Positions 33,974 through 47,181 of a stretch of 64,000 nucleotides of DNA are shown here, one piece after another. How positions within the stretch are numbered: the first letter of the stretch is position 1; every line of letters begins with the position of its first letter. The notes below the pieces were generated by a model that was given only the letters and a program-made list of their open reading frames with translations, was not told the DNA's origin and searched no databases. The stretch spans positions 3,727,501 to 3,791,500 of the forward strand of contig CM042042.1 of the NCBI GenBank assembly GCA_023525975.1, in the 5' to 3' direction. The DNA is from Smallanthus sonchifolius (taxonomy: Eukaryota > Streptophyta > Magnoliopsida > Asterales > Asteraceae). A program made the position numbers and the translations under genes.

Positions 33974-36088
33974 AGCCTAAGGATACATCTCCCTACCAGG
34001 CGACTCACCTTTTCATGGCTGTCTGAAAGATTTCTTGATGTGCTCATGAAGAAGGTTCAGCTTTTACATGCTTTTTGGCTAATAATGTTATGCAAACATA
34101 TGGTGTTAAGTTTATTTTGTTTGCCAATAATGAATTTGCTACATGCGTGTATCGTGTAGAAAATCTAAACATGAATCGACTCATGTACTTGCTAAGTGGA
34201 TTTTAATGCTACCTTTCCCTGTTCCTAGGTGTTGTGATTATGTTAGCCCACATGTTTTGTGTTGATGGTGATTTATACTTGTTTCTCTTGTTTTGAGCTG
34301 AAATGTATGTGACGGTAGTGTCTTCATGATCATTTAACATTAAAGTGCCCTTGAGGCGCAAGGCGGTTGAGCTGTTGGACAAATGGCTTCACCACATATG
34401 AAGTGTAGCAATCTCATTAAGCGGCTTGAGGTGGTCACTTTTTGCCTGAGGAGCTGCTTTCGGGCTCAGGCGTTTCATGTATGGATGCCTTAACACAAGC
34501 ATTGGGTAGTCATTATTGGTGGGAGATAGCTACGAGCTTGGTTGAGAGACTTTGTTTTTAGAATCGGACTGGTCGGAAACCGGTCATAGAACCAGTCTAA
34601 TTATGCCTATTTGAACCGTTTCGTTTGAACCGACCGGACCGGGTAGTCGGACCGTAAAAACAATTTCTTTCAAAATCTTATTTTTTTTATAATTAATTTA
34701 GTATTCCAAGTTATATATTTTATTTATATAAATCTCTATATGTCATTAAAATTTCAAATTGATATCAAAACACATAATATTTTTGTATCTATATACATAA
34801 TTTAATATTTATATTATTTATGACGTCATCTGGTTTTTAAATACGGTTAAATTGGTCCGACCAGCAGACCTCTAGGGCGACTGGTTCATTGCCCAATCCG
34901 GTTCTGAAAACATTATTGAGAGGGGCAAGAGAGAGGAGATAAAATAGCTCCTCATATTTCTATTTTCACTCAGACTTTGAAGTGAAGAAGAGACTATGAA
35001 AAGAAAGGAGAAATGTAAGAGAAATAAGTTTGGGTGTCATGTGAAAAGGAGAGCATAAAATAAACCCGTGTGTACATACGGGGTGAAAAATATCATTACA
35101 TAAAATTCTTAAATATTTTTGTATATATATTTTATATTTGTAAAAATATATTACATATATTTTATATGTGTAAAAATATACTACATAAAAGCCTTCGGTA
35201 GTCAAAGAGTCGAGCGACATCCTCTAACAAGATGAGCCTTCAATCCCCAACTTTTGTTGCCTTTTCCATATGACTGTATTTTATTAAAAAAACATGCATG
35301 CTTCAATCACAAAAGAATGGGCAAACAATGTGATATCGCTTCATGTTAGAAACAAAACCAATTGATTATGATCCATAAGTAGATAACACTACTACTCTTT
35401 GTATAGTTTGATTGCGATTACCACAATTGTATGACGTCTATTCAACTACATAGTTGATAGTTTGTTGCAAAGAAAAAAACTTTTTTTTCGTTTTCTTCTA
35501 CTTTTTTCTAACTTTGCCGTAACGCGCGAGGCAGGTCGTAACACGTTGGGAATCACCATACTTTTTCGATTCGACGTGCTTATTTCTACCTACGTTTCGA
35601 TTCGATCGTAACCGAATCATCACAACACGCCACCTGCGAGGTATAACTCTAGTGTTATATATTAATTACACTCTAACAACCTTAAATAAAAATTATATGT
35701 AGGGATGAGATCGGTACTGTTACTGAAAATACTCGTATCGAATTTATAGACAAGTGAGTACTGGTACCGAATTTATCGATTCGATACGGGTACTCGTTAA
35801 AAAAATGTTAATATCTATTTGGTATAAGTACTAAAAGTCACAATACTTTTAGCAGGGTTCAACATAACATGCTACTTATAAAAGAAATGACTTCAAAAAA
35901 AATTATACTAATCAATATAGGAAAACTAGTAAGAGAAAGTAACTAGACCGTTAGGAAAACATATCGTCGTGTTACAAAATTATGCCTTGGTACAAAATCC
36001 GAACGTACGGTTGTTTGACCAAGTCCATTGTGTAGTCCGACCGAATATATTCTCTGTTCTACTTCACAAACTCTTGTCAATCGGAAAA
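33974..36088. other. Intergenic stretch between eRF1 and the dsRBM gene
   Basis: The eRF1 3' end probably lies within the first few hundred bases. A degenerate MITE-like unit occupies 34556-34910, starting TTTTTAGAATCGGACTGG and ending CCAATCCGGTTCTGAAAA as an inverted pair. The rest is AT-rich with no supported gene. The last ~100 bp should contain the promoter/5'UTR of the next gene. Confidence 0.45.
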
Positions 36089-39000
36089 ATGAGCTGCAAC
36101 TGCGAAGGTATGTTTGAAAGCTCTAACCTTTAACTTCACTTAGGGTTTTTAAACTATAATCGATCAAACTTAAGTGATTTCTTGATCTTTTTTGGGTAAA
36201 ATGCTGTGCATGTTTTAGTTTTGTTGGAACTGAAAATCTGTAGGGGGTTTATTTGATTAGTCAAAGTTCACAAGTTTGACTAAACCCTGTAAAAACCCTA
36301 TACAGGATTTGTATGCTTTTATGTGTTTAGTTTTCCATTTCAAGAAATTTGGGTGTAAAGTTGTATTCCTTAAAATGGTAGTTGAATTTATATATTATTT
36401 TTTGGTTATGTGGTTAATGTCTTTAAATCAAGAACTTAGGTTGTTTGGAGTGATAAAAGACTCAGCAATTTCTACTGTTTTTGCTTCTTTCACTGGTCTA
36501 TCTTAGATTTGATATAGATAATAGAACCTTTTATAAACCCTAGTAACCTTTTTATAAAATCTGCTTGTGATCAGTGTTAATCATCAAAGGATGTCAAGTT
36601 CCATAGTTTGTACTTGTCGGGTCGGGTAATGGGTCAAGGCGGGTTTGGGTTAGGATGGTTCGGGTCGTGACGGGTCGCTTTAGAAAACCGGTCATTTTTT
36701 TAGGTTAGAATGAGTTTTGACAAAATATGGTACGGGTTGAAACAGGTCAATTTAGAAAATGTATCAAATGACTAAAATTATCAAATAATCATAAATTCTT
36801 ATAAAATCTATCCTAATTTCTGAAAATTGCTATAAAATCAATTAAAACATTAGAATTCATAAAAACCAAGATTAAAAACAAGTTGTTACCTAAAAGTTGC
36901 CACTATTGTAAGCCGGAATCAATGCTTTAATACCTTCTACAATTTCTTCCTCCATCTCCTTCTCGTTCTCATCTGAGTATATAAAAAGCGTAAAAGATGT
37001 ATAAACATTATACATCAACATGAAAGCATATGAAAAATTAAAGTTACAAAAGTTTATATACCTTTTAAATCGAACAACCAATCACGAGTGCATAACAACG
37101 TCTAAACACTTGAATATACTAGTGAACTTCAATATTTACTTATAACTTGGCCGCCAATACTAAAAGATTATTCAGAAGCAACAATCATGATTGGGATGCT
37201 CAATATATCACGAGCCATGAGAGATAATTGATGAATTCTCCCTTGATTATCCTTTCAATATCGTAACACATTGAGTTCTTGTTTTTTAGTAAGTCTAGGT
37301 TCCTCCAAAATAATACATGGTAAATTCTGATTTTTCTCTCTCAACACTTCTAAATTGGCTTTCAAATGACTCAAATCCATCCAACTCGTCCAATATACCA
37401 TCACCAACATTTGAACTCTCGGCTGCATTGTCTTTGAAGAAATATCATACTACTTATCATATAGCTTATGCAAACCATCAAAAATACTCTTCAATTTCTC
37501 TTCACGTATTTCATCTGTCATGTTAAGATTTGCAAAACAAAAGTAAAAAAACTTAAACTTATACCGTGGATCTAGAACAATCGCAAAAGACAAGACCATA
37601 CTATAACTTTCCCAATATTTAACAAGCTTCTTTTTCATTTCTCTAAGCATGTCGCTTATAACATCATCCACATTATAAATCTCCTCTTCAATATACAACT
37701 GAATTGTCCACACTTTATGAAAATACAAGTCCGAAGTAGGATAAGCGCATCCAGAAAACAAGGTTGTGATGTCATAAAAAGGTTTCAAAAATCGTGTGAT
37801 TCTTTCCACCCTTGCTTTTTCATGACATCACAATCTTGTTTTCTGGAAGCTCTTATCCTACTTCAGACTTATATATTCATAAACTGTGGACAATTCAGTT
37901 GAATATTGAAGAAGAGATTCATAATGCAGATGATGTTATAAGTGGCATGGCAAAAGAAATGAAAAAGAAGTTTGATAAATATTTGGAATGCAATAGTATA
38001 GTCTTGTCTTTTGAGATTTTTCTGGATCCATAGTATAAGTTTAAGCTTGTTGACTTTTGTTTTACAGAATTAACATGACAGATGAAATACGTGAGCAGAA
38101 ATTGAATAGTATTTTTGATGGTATGCATAAGCTATATGATAAGGAGTAAGATATATCTTCAAAGACAATGCATGATTATTCAATGGTCGAGAGTTCAAAT
38201 GTTGGTACATTGGATGGATTTGAGTCTTTTGAAAGCCAATTTAGAAGTGTTGAGAGAGAAAAATCAGAATTAACCATGTATTATTTTGTAGGAACCTACA
38301 CTTGATAGAAACAAGAACTCGATGTTTTACGTATTGGAAAGATAATCAGAGAAGAATTACTCAATTGTCTCTCGTGATATAATAAGCATCCCAATCACGA
38401 TTATTGCTTTTGAATCATCTTTTAGTATTGTCGGCCAAGTTATAAGTAAATATCGAAGTTCACTAGTATCTTCAAGTGTTGAGGCGTTGCTATGCACTCG
38501 TGATTGGTTGTTGGATTTAGAAGGTATATAAATTTTGTAACTTTAATTTTTCATGTGCTTTCATGTATATGCATAATGTTTATACATCTTTTTATATATT
38601 CAGATGAGAAGGAGATGGAGAAAGGAATTGTAGAAGATATTGAAGCATTGATTCCGGCTTATAATAGTAACAACTTTTAGGTAACAACTTGTTTTTAATG
38701 TTGGTTTTCATGAATTCTAATTGATTTTATAGCAATTTTCAGAAGTTAGGATAGATTTTATAAGAATTTATGATTATACTTTTGATACTTTATCTAAGTT
38801 GACTCGTTTCGACCCGTACCATATTTTGTCAAAACCCATTCTAACCCGAAAAAAATGACCTTTTTCTAAAGCGACCCAAACCTATTACCCGACCCGCCCG
38901 TGTTGACAGGTGTAATTTTAATGATATGTTAAAAAGTTATTTAACATATTTTAATTGTTTATATTTGTTTCTTGACTTGATTGGTTTCATTGAATATTAA

Positions 39001-42000
39001 AAGTGAGATCAATCCAAGTTAATGCACACATCAAGAGTTTGCATTTTTTGTATGCAGTTTGCTCAATGGCTAATTAATATTGATTAAGTTTTATTTAAAT
39101 CTTAAAAGCTCCAAAATTTCTTGTCTTTCATCGCCCCACTCCCTTTTAGTTGCATATATTTTATTTTGTTTTCTTGTTTTTCCTTCAATGTTTCCCTTGC
39201 TAGTACTTCTATGTGTCTTTGGTTAATTACTTAATTTCTCTAGTTAAAATTTGTCTGATTTCTTGCATGAAACATTATAGTTTTGATGGGTTCGAGGTTT
39301 GATATAGACTATAGGGTTGATGCCAGTAGTACTACAACGTATATTACATGATCTTTTTAACATCCTAGTTTTTTTTTATGTTGATAAAATCTAGGGGCCA
39401 TGGGCATAGATTTGCCAACAAAGGTTGGCCCATCTGAGGAGACTGTTGACGCTTTATTGGAGTACTTGGTTGGTCCATTGCTACCTTTGAAGCATTCCGA
39501 CATTGCAAGCGAAACACCATCTGAAGCCCAACAAGAGTCTGTTTCTAAACAAGTATTTTCTTCTTCCTTTTGGAAATCATACATGTGAAATATGATTTAA
39601 CATGCATCATTATTGAATGATATGTTATGCATGTTCTATCCCCCTGTTTGTCTGTCCATTAACGAATCATTGAATGTTTCAGCACTTTTTCGTTAAGAAT
39701 TCTTTTCATGAAGGTTGTTTGTCTACCCATCTGAATGGATTTAGTAGTTTAATTTTCCTCTTACTGTTTCATAAGTGCCGAGGTGACAATTTTGACCTAT
39801 TTACTTATGAACGGATCAATTTGGGTTATATTGTATCTCAAACTGATCAAATCAAAGAAATGAGCTAAACAAACGGTGAAATGGGTTGTTCAGGTCGAAA
39901 GTCGCCCAAAATGTATTTATAATAGTTATAACATCCTAATCGCTTCGTTTAACGGTTCTGATTATTATTTTTGTAATATAGTATTTGTAATCATATTTAA
40001 GGTTGTAATTATTACTCGAATTCTTTCAATAATTTTCATTATTTGCCGACATTTTCCTTAGGGGTGAGCAAACCTTAACTAACCGAAATTAACCGATAAC
40101 CAAATCGCCACCGAACTGAAACTAACCGACGGTTATGGTTTAGGTTCTTTAATTAACCGATCAAGCGGTTATGGTTATGGTTAACGGTGTCCCATAACCG
40201 AACGTTAACCGAACCGATACAACCCTATGCATAAGATATATGCACAAAATATAAATGATTTTCCCCATTCACTATGGTTATGGTTAAAGGTGTACAAATA
40301 TATGCACAAATTTTTGTGTCCATTTTCAAAGAAATTTGTAGATAACTAATGCATTAATTATGAATTTATAACTATAAAAAAATAATATTACTAACATAAT
40401 CCCATGTCTTTTACAAAAAAAATGTGATTCGTGATTACGGAACGAAAGTGGTTAATTAACTGAAACCAACCCATAACCGACGGTTAATCGAAAAGCGGTT
40501 ACGGTTATGGTTATGGTTCTGGAAGAGGGCATAACCAACCAAGCGGTTATGGTTATGGAAGAGGCCAAAACCGACCCATAACCGACTTCGCACACCCCTA
40601 ATTTTCCTTCATACTTATTTACCAAATTTTATCTGCTGGTTGTGTATGTCTTTTGCAAGAGTTTAAATCATCAAGTACTTTGATGGATTATTTCACATGG
40701 TTTTAAATTCTTTGATGATTGGCTCTCAGGTTCATGCTGCTGCAGTACTTTACAACTATTTTCACCTAAATCCCCACAGAGATAGTCAATTCTTAAACTT
40801 TGACCAGTTTTGTAACCTGGCTATAACGTTCAAACCTAGTATATTACATCATATGAAATACATGTGTCAACCGGATCGCCCCATTTTAGATGACCCTGAA
40901 AATCAGCTCTCACTAACAGAAAAAGCAATTATGGATGCATGCACCATGTCCGAGACTCTGCTAAATGCTTCGGATGATATCTCAAATACTATAAAAGAAT
41001 GGCCAATAACCAAAGTGGCAGTTTTGTTAGTAGACTCAAAGAAAGAAAACTGCTTCCTAAAGTTCAATAATCGAGTATGGTCAGTTATTGAAAAGGGTCT
41101 TTACCCTGAAAGTAAAAAACGCAAGAGAACAATGATAAATCATGATGATGAAGGGGAAGCAGGGTTTCAGAAACTTGCATTTGCAGCTGTAGAAGAAGTA
41201 ACAGGTAGAGCTGTTCTAGTATCATTTTGCTAGCCATGTGGCTAGGATTTGGTACGGGTCAAAATGGGTTGGCCAAAAACACTTCATCTAAGAAATTCAA
41301 TTTTTTTTATATATATTTAAGTGTGCCAAATATAATTAGAAAAAATATATTATTTCACTAATAATATAATCTTTTGAATACAATAGTGGAGGATGTTTTA
41401 TGCGTTAATAATGCACACTGGGAAACTTTTGACCCATTTTTTGCTGGATTTACCCATTTGACCGGCCTCTTTTAAGCTATTTTCTTGTTTTACCCATTTG
41501 ACTTGTTATAGATAAAAACATAACCCGAATCAACATGTTCATAAATAAATGGATCGAGATTGCCACCTCCACTGGCAACTTACTTTTAATCATTTCTAAT
41601 TTTTGTCATTGGATGTATTATTACTAAACCACTCTACTTCTCAAATTTGATTATTTTTTGGTAAATCTGACTAATAAAACTGGTAACATGCTTACAAAGT
41701 TGAGTGTTTTCATAACTGTCATATGAGTTGGATAGTTTTGTTTTGGTTTTGAAAATTTGAATGTTTATAATGATTGCTATGTATCATGAAAAAGTTACAC
41801 AAGGTTGCTTAAATAAATAAAGAGAATTTTATTCCTTTAGCCCCATTCCCGACTATTCAAATGAGATTGTTATTAGTTTATGTTCTTTTGACAAGTTAAC
41901 TGATTTTTATTGATACTTGGATATATTTTTACACTGAAACAGGAAATATAAATGGTGAACTTAAGGTTTTGGAAAGCCATGTAGTTTATTCTTTGAGTCA

Positions 42001-45000
42001 AGCAAAGACTGCTACTCTCTTTTACATAGTGCAAAGCACCCAATCAATCAGTGAAGTTGATTTGGTTCCCATTCAAGATGCCATTTGTAGGTAAATACTA
42101 TTTTGTAAGCTCTTTTGTGAAGCCTTAATTTCTGTTTTAAGAAGGTAAAATGTAATGATAGTGATGTGTACCACATCTACACAATCATGATGTCAGGAAG
42201 TTGCTGCACATGATGCATGAAAAATGGGTTATGGGGTAGGAGTTATAGTTCATGGGTAGTTTTCTTTATTTGCATTTATTTTCTTCGTATGTTATTTCCT
42301 TCAAGTAAGGCTATATAAAGCCAAGTAGATCTTGTAATTGGTATGAATGAAATGAATCGAAAATGCTCTAATCTCTCTCTAAATTTCTTCTGGCTTCTCT
42401 CTACTTTCTTTTGACAAGTGAATCCCGATCGGTCCACATCAGATAGTAAATAAATACCCCTGTTGTGTCCCAATTGCAAATAAAGTAATAAACTTGAATC
42501 ATTTTGTCATATATGCAGCCATTTTGTAAGTTGTAACATAACATTACTGGACTATTATTGTGTAGCTTACAGGGGCCTGTGGTAAAAGAGAGTTTAGGCA
42601 GTTGGGTAGTTACTCCTGTTGTTGAGTATTATTACCTGCTTCCATATGCTGAGATAATATCCAAGTTTTTCTCAAGGTAATTTAGTTTTTTCTCTCAAGG
42701 CTTAGTACTTCAATTCCAATGCACTAATGACCCACTTCTACGGGTCTTGTCTATGTGACAAAATGGGCTTGCCCAGGTTGGGGGTCAAAACAGGTACACT
42801 AATGACCCACTTCTGCCCCACAAAATGATTGGCTCTTTGTGCATAATTGGGTTTGGACATATGGGAAATACACTTGCTAACCAAATCGACGAATCAAATT
42901 AAAGTTTGGGTTATTCGGTTTGGTTTTAGTAAACCAAATTCTTTTTTTATCAAATGACAATTATTTTTAACTTTTTCTAACACTCTAACAAGCCATGACC
43001 CAAATGCTATGACCTCAAAACTTGATTAAATTTTTGTGAGCTCTATTTTCTTAGCAACTACAAAATAATCTCTATTAACGTAGAATATAACAACGATTAA
43101 GTAGAAAACAATGTACCCTAAATCCCTCAGATTCATACAATCACAGCAATTCAACAAAATAAAAGTAATAGTAAAAACAAAATAAAGGTCTGCATATCAA
43201 CATGAGCATTAGCTGATCTTTCTCATGGATAATATGTAGAAATAAAGATAATTAATCACAGGAAACAAATACAAGTTTCTCTTTAACCCCTAAACTATCC
43301 TAACCTAAGTTTATCACAAATACGCTAGAAAACAAGATAATGACAAAACTCTAATATTTGGATACTAACTCCAACAGTGGCTTTGTTTTCTTTTTGCTGT
43401 TTAACCAAATTTTAACTTTAGTTTGTATTCAATCTTCTGTTAGTTCCTGTTAGTTTCAACAAGTCAAACAGAAAATAGTCAATGTGCATCAGTTTTATGC
43501 GTCTCTTAATATAGGGGAATATGAGTACTTGCAGAGTATCAAATAGCTTTCCACATCACGTGGAAAAGATAAATTCAGATGCTAATATCGTGCAAGGCTC
43601 ACAGAAGTCATGTGAGAAAGTAAGTGGTGAAAATAAGAAAGTCTCTGCTGACTTTCGAATCAAGTCAAAACTGGACTCGGAAAGTGTGCACGCCAGTGAT
43701 TCAAGTAAAGAAGAACCTCATGCCAGAAACTTTACCAAAAACATATTTAAATCCAACAATTCATCAAATGATGCCATCACTTCTTGGTTGATAGAAGGCC
43801 CCTTTGACCAAGAAGTCAAAGAAACCAAAAATTCTGCTGACAACGGTATTATGGATGCTTCTAGTGATTGTACAAAGAAAGATATGAATGATTCTTGCAG
43901 AGTTGAATCTAACAATTCATCACTTGGAGCAAATAGTAAGAGCATTGATAGGCCAATCAAGGTTTATCGTCATGAAAAAAAGTCAACTCCAACCAATTCT
44001 TTTAGCAGCAAGGTGAATTGACTTGATTATGTTTTTAGTTTGACTTTTTGATATCGGGTCATAAGTAAATAATGTATGATATTTGATTATGAAAACTATT
44101 ATTACAAAACCATGTAATGGGGCTGAAGCCTGAAGAAAAGATTCTTTGTGGTGGGCATAACCAAACAAGCTAATAAATCCTAAATAAATTAAGTAATGGA
44201 AAATTAATCAAAACCTTATGGAACTAGTAGTAGTTTTAAAATATTTACTTATCTAACACATATTTTGGCTACTGGCAGGAATATCAGAAGGATTTGAAGA
44301 AAATGTCAACAATTAGTCAAAGTAAAGATGAAAGGGTTGATGGTGAAAATAAGTCTTACATGGTGTCACCTAACATGGATAGAACACTAACAGTTAATCA
44401 TGCTCTTGAAGATCTCCATTCCATAGTGGATGCAAAGAGATCTGAATTATCAGAGGCTGCTCTTCTGGCTCTTTTAAATAAAAGACAGAAACTGGTAGGC
44501 TTTTATACCAAAAAGTTAACTGCTTTGATTTCTTGGACTCTTTATAAGTGATGTGAATGTGAAATCGTGTGTTACTCTAGATGTGGCAAAATGGGCATGT
44601 TGGGCAGGTTTGTAATGGGTCAAAATGTGATATTTTTTTGTATGGTTGGGTTGACGTAAACCACTTTTTGTCAAAAGATTTTGAGTTTGTTATAAATATT
44701 AAATAATTTAGCGTGTCAAATAATATGTTTATTTTTTAATGATTTAGGGGGTTTTGTGCATATAAAATACATTTTGGGTAACGATCAACTTATTTGACCT
44801 GTTTTCCTTTAAGCTAATCTTCTTAGTTTATCAGTTTGAAATGTTATATATAATACATAGAGATGTTTAACTTTTGGTACAGATTGGGTTGGGTTGACCT
44901 GAAGCACTTTCTGTCCACAAGTTTTTTTTTAATTGATGATAAGTGTGTCAAATATTATTGTAATAGGGGTGAGTTTACTAGAAAACTCATTTTCATAAGA

Positions 45001-47181
45001 AAACCAAAAAACTCCTACTGCATATGTGTAGTACACCAAAAAACCCAACCCACCCCCAAAAACCTAAACCCCCCACCCCACCCCACCTAAAAGCTAAACT
45101 AAACCCAAAAGCTAAACCCACTACTTTTCGAGTTTTTTTTTTGAACGAGGACGACGTGGGAAACAAGGTATCCGAAGCAGTTTTTTAATTTTTGATTTAT
45201 TTTTTGAGTTATGATTTTTTAATTATTTTTTTTACCTTAAATAAGTAGTTTTTTGGTTTTCTCATGAACATTAGGTTTTCTTATGATCCTTCCCCTATTG
45301 TAATAATACTACAACTTTCTGAATAAGTAATTTAAGAGGTATGTTACTGAACTTAAATTTATAGAATCCTGAAGATATATCATTTGAAACTTTACTTGGT
45401 CTTACTTCAATAATAAGAGTGATATTCATTGGCTATTATCAGTTAAAGGTTTTAGTTTACTTTCATATTTTTTAATATTAATTCTTCACTTAGTATTTGC
45501 CATGCTAAATAGGCTTTTTCCAGCTCTGATATTGATGCAGTTAATATCTTTGCAGCATAATCAACAAGAAGTTATTGAAGGCGAGTTGACTTTGTGTGAC
45601 AAAAAGATTCAGGAAATCATGCATGGTGGTATGCCTTTTTGTTGGTGCTTTTCCAGTTTTCTTATGGTTTTTTATATAATCAAGTTCATTTCAAATACTT
45701 CTGCCAACAGATAATAATAGATATTAATTGCTACTCCTGATTGTGGTTAGCACTAACCAAATAGTGATGATTTCTGTAATTGACTCGACAATTGCTATTA
45801 TTGAGGTTTTTGGATGCACGTTTTTGAAAGTAAAATTTCAATATAATTATATAAGATAAATAATTCGATTAAAGTTAGGGATAAGTAGATCATTTCACAT
45901 TCATTTCAATCATCAACATTCTTGTAGCAACTTCTAACCTGGTTCTTCATATGTGAATATTTTGACTCTAAATAACCAAAAAAAAATAAAAAAAATCATA
46001 GTCATAATGATGGTTCTTGTTTATGTGCTCCTTTAACGAAAATGCTAATTTTTATTTTTATGTATTTGTAAAAGGTGTTGGAGATTGCTTGAGCTTAAAG
46101 CCATTATTGATTGTTGCAATGAGATTTGTAAGCAAGAAGACATGCAAACTGAAGAACATACTAACCTGCATGTTGCTAGAAGCTTGTCCACATTGTCAGG
46201 AAAGAACTTGTCTGAGGCCCAACTCACTTTGAGAAAAGCATGTCAGGCAAGTCGTTTACGCATATATTCGTTCATTAATATTGTTGATTATTGCATCTTC
46301 TGTTTTATTTGTGTTACTTAATAGACGATCGAAGTGGCAAAAGGGGTGGGTTAGGTAATGGGTCAAGCCAGGGTTAAATCAAAATGGGTAATTTTGGTAC
46401 GGTTTTGGTTGACCCGAAACACTTTTACTCTATAATTATTAATTTTTTTCAGAAATAATTAGCGGGGAAAATGTCTTTAAAACTAACTTTCCTGTATTAG
46501 CACATGGTTAAGTCCCTAAAATTATAACAACTCAATAAAGAGGTCCATTATATAAAATTCAGGGTTTTAATCATGCAAAAGGACTTACTTGGTCATGGCC
46601 ATCTCTGAAGACAATCCAAACAGACATGTATCTGTTTTATATCACATGTGAAGAAGGTGTCATAAAACCGTTGCATAATTTACTGCATTCTCATTCTGTT
46701 TTATGTTACATTAAACAACATAACAAAGTCTTCTGTGGCCAGGAGTTGGATGATATTTGTCTGTCAAACAACTGGATGTTGCCGGCATATCACACGTCAC
46801 TTTCAGACGGTAAGATATTATGTAACCATCTTTTCTTCGCACTCTACTATTCCAAAAATCTTTTATTCACAGATTTAGATGCAAATATGCTTTTTATGTT
46901 CCACCTATATTACTTCTGTTTTATTGCAGTTCTTTTAGCTTTTGTAGTTAGTTTTGTAAAATATTTTATGCTAAGTATCATGCACATACACATTCTAAGC
47001 TCAAGGCTTCCTGTGTGTAGGTGGGTTTGTGGCTAATGTAACCGTGAAAGGGACTAATTTTGAATGCTCAGGCGTGAGTGGCATTCAACCAAGTATTCAT
47101 GAAGCAAGAAACTCAGCTGCAACACACACGATCACGAGATTGCAGCTAATGGGCAATGAGATGCATACCGCTTTACTGTAG
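36089..47181 (+). CDS. Plant protein with a C-terminal dsRNA-binding-like domain, function unknown
   Basis: Eleven exons read in one consistent frame: 36089-36107, 39395-39552, 40730-41204, 41943-42090, 42566-42676, 43535-44012, 44279-44494, 45556-45625, 46101-46246, 46743-46809, 47021-47181 (682 residues). Alternative acceptors are possible for exons 6 and 9. The N-terminal half is a globular, unrecognised region (VDALLEYLVGPLLPLK, HAAAVLYNYFHLNP, VAVLLVDSKKENC). Residues ~300-460 are Ser/Asn-rich and likely disordered. The C-terminus (LDDICLSNNWMLPAY... GGFVANVTVKGTNFECSG... HEARNSAATHTITRL) has the helix-strand-helix spacing of a dsRNA-binding motif and the terminal AA-helix. No catalytic motif was seen, so RNA binding is inference. 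Intron 9 uses a GC donor (CAG|GCAAGT). Introns 1, 2, 4 and 7 each contain a mobile element. Confidence 0.75.
36612..38912. mobile_element. Giant inverted repeat made of two hAT transposase 3' halves (2.3 kb)
   Basis: The left arm (~36612-37777) encodes on the minus strand, and the right arm (~37818-38912) on the plus strand, the same hAT transposase C-terminal region. Shared blocks are IEEEI.N.DDVIS.M..EMKKK, VLSF.I.LDP, MTDEIRE and, in the right arm, ALLCTRDWLLDLE from the hAT dimerisation domain. The arms point outward from a ~40-bp spacer and both end in the same GGTCGGGTAATGGGTC-type terminal sequence. Both frames have stops. It lies in intron 1 of the dsRBM gene. The arms are clearly similar, but I could not compute identity. 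Confidence 0.8.
40059..40600. mobile_element. hAT-like MITE, 542 bp
   Basis: It starts TAGGGGTGAGCAAACC and ends CTTCGCACACCCCTA, flanked by the perfect 8-bp duplication ATTTTCCT (40051-40058 and 40601-40608). The interior is repeats of AACCGATAACC/CGGTTATGG. It lies in intron 2 of the dsRBM gene. The ends match the element at 29383-30342. Confidence 0.85.
42162..42441 (+). mobile_element. Small solo LTR, 280 bp
   Basis: It starts TGATGTG and ends CACATCA (inverted 7-mers) and is flanked by the 5-bp duplication GATAG (42157-42161 and 42442-42446). A TATATAAAG box near 42310 fits an LTR promoter. It lies in intron 4 of the dsRBM gene. Confidence 0.8.
44966..45296. mobile_element. Mutator-like MITE, 331 bp
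   Basis: It starts GGGGTGAG and ends CTTCCCC, with subterminal CATAAGAAAACC in inverted orientation (~44993 and ~45277). It is flanked by the perfect 9-bp duplication ATTGTAATA (44957-44965 and 45297-45305). A 9-bp duplication is typical of Mutator-like elements. It lies in intron 7 of the dsRBM gene. Confidence 0.75.
46327..46460. repeat. GGCAAAA-GGGT-type MITE fragment (one of several)
   Basis: The sequence AGTGGCAAAAGGGGTGGGTT followed by AGGTAATGGGTCAAG, then TTGACCCGAAACACTTT, recurs in variants near 33515, 41245, 42740 and 44578. It also resembles the ends of the hAT inverted repeat at 36612-38912. It is probably a non-autonomous hAT family; copies are too degenerate to border. Confidence 0.5.

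Noticed and set aside
35500..35660. Helitron 3' end (CTCTAG followed by T)
   Set aside because: No convincing hairpin before CTAG and no matching TC 5' end nearby.
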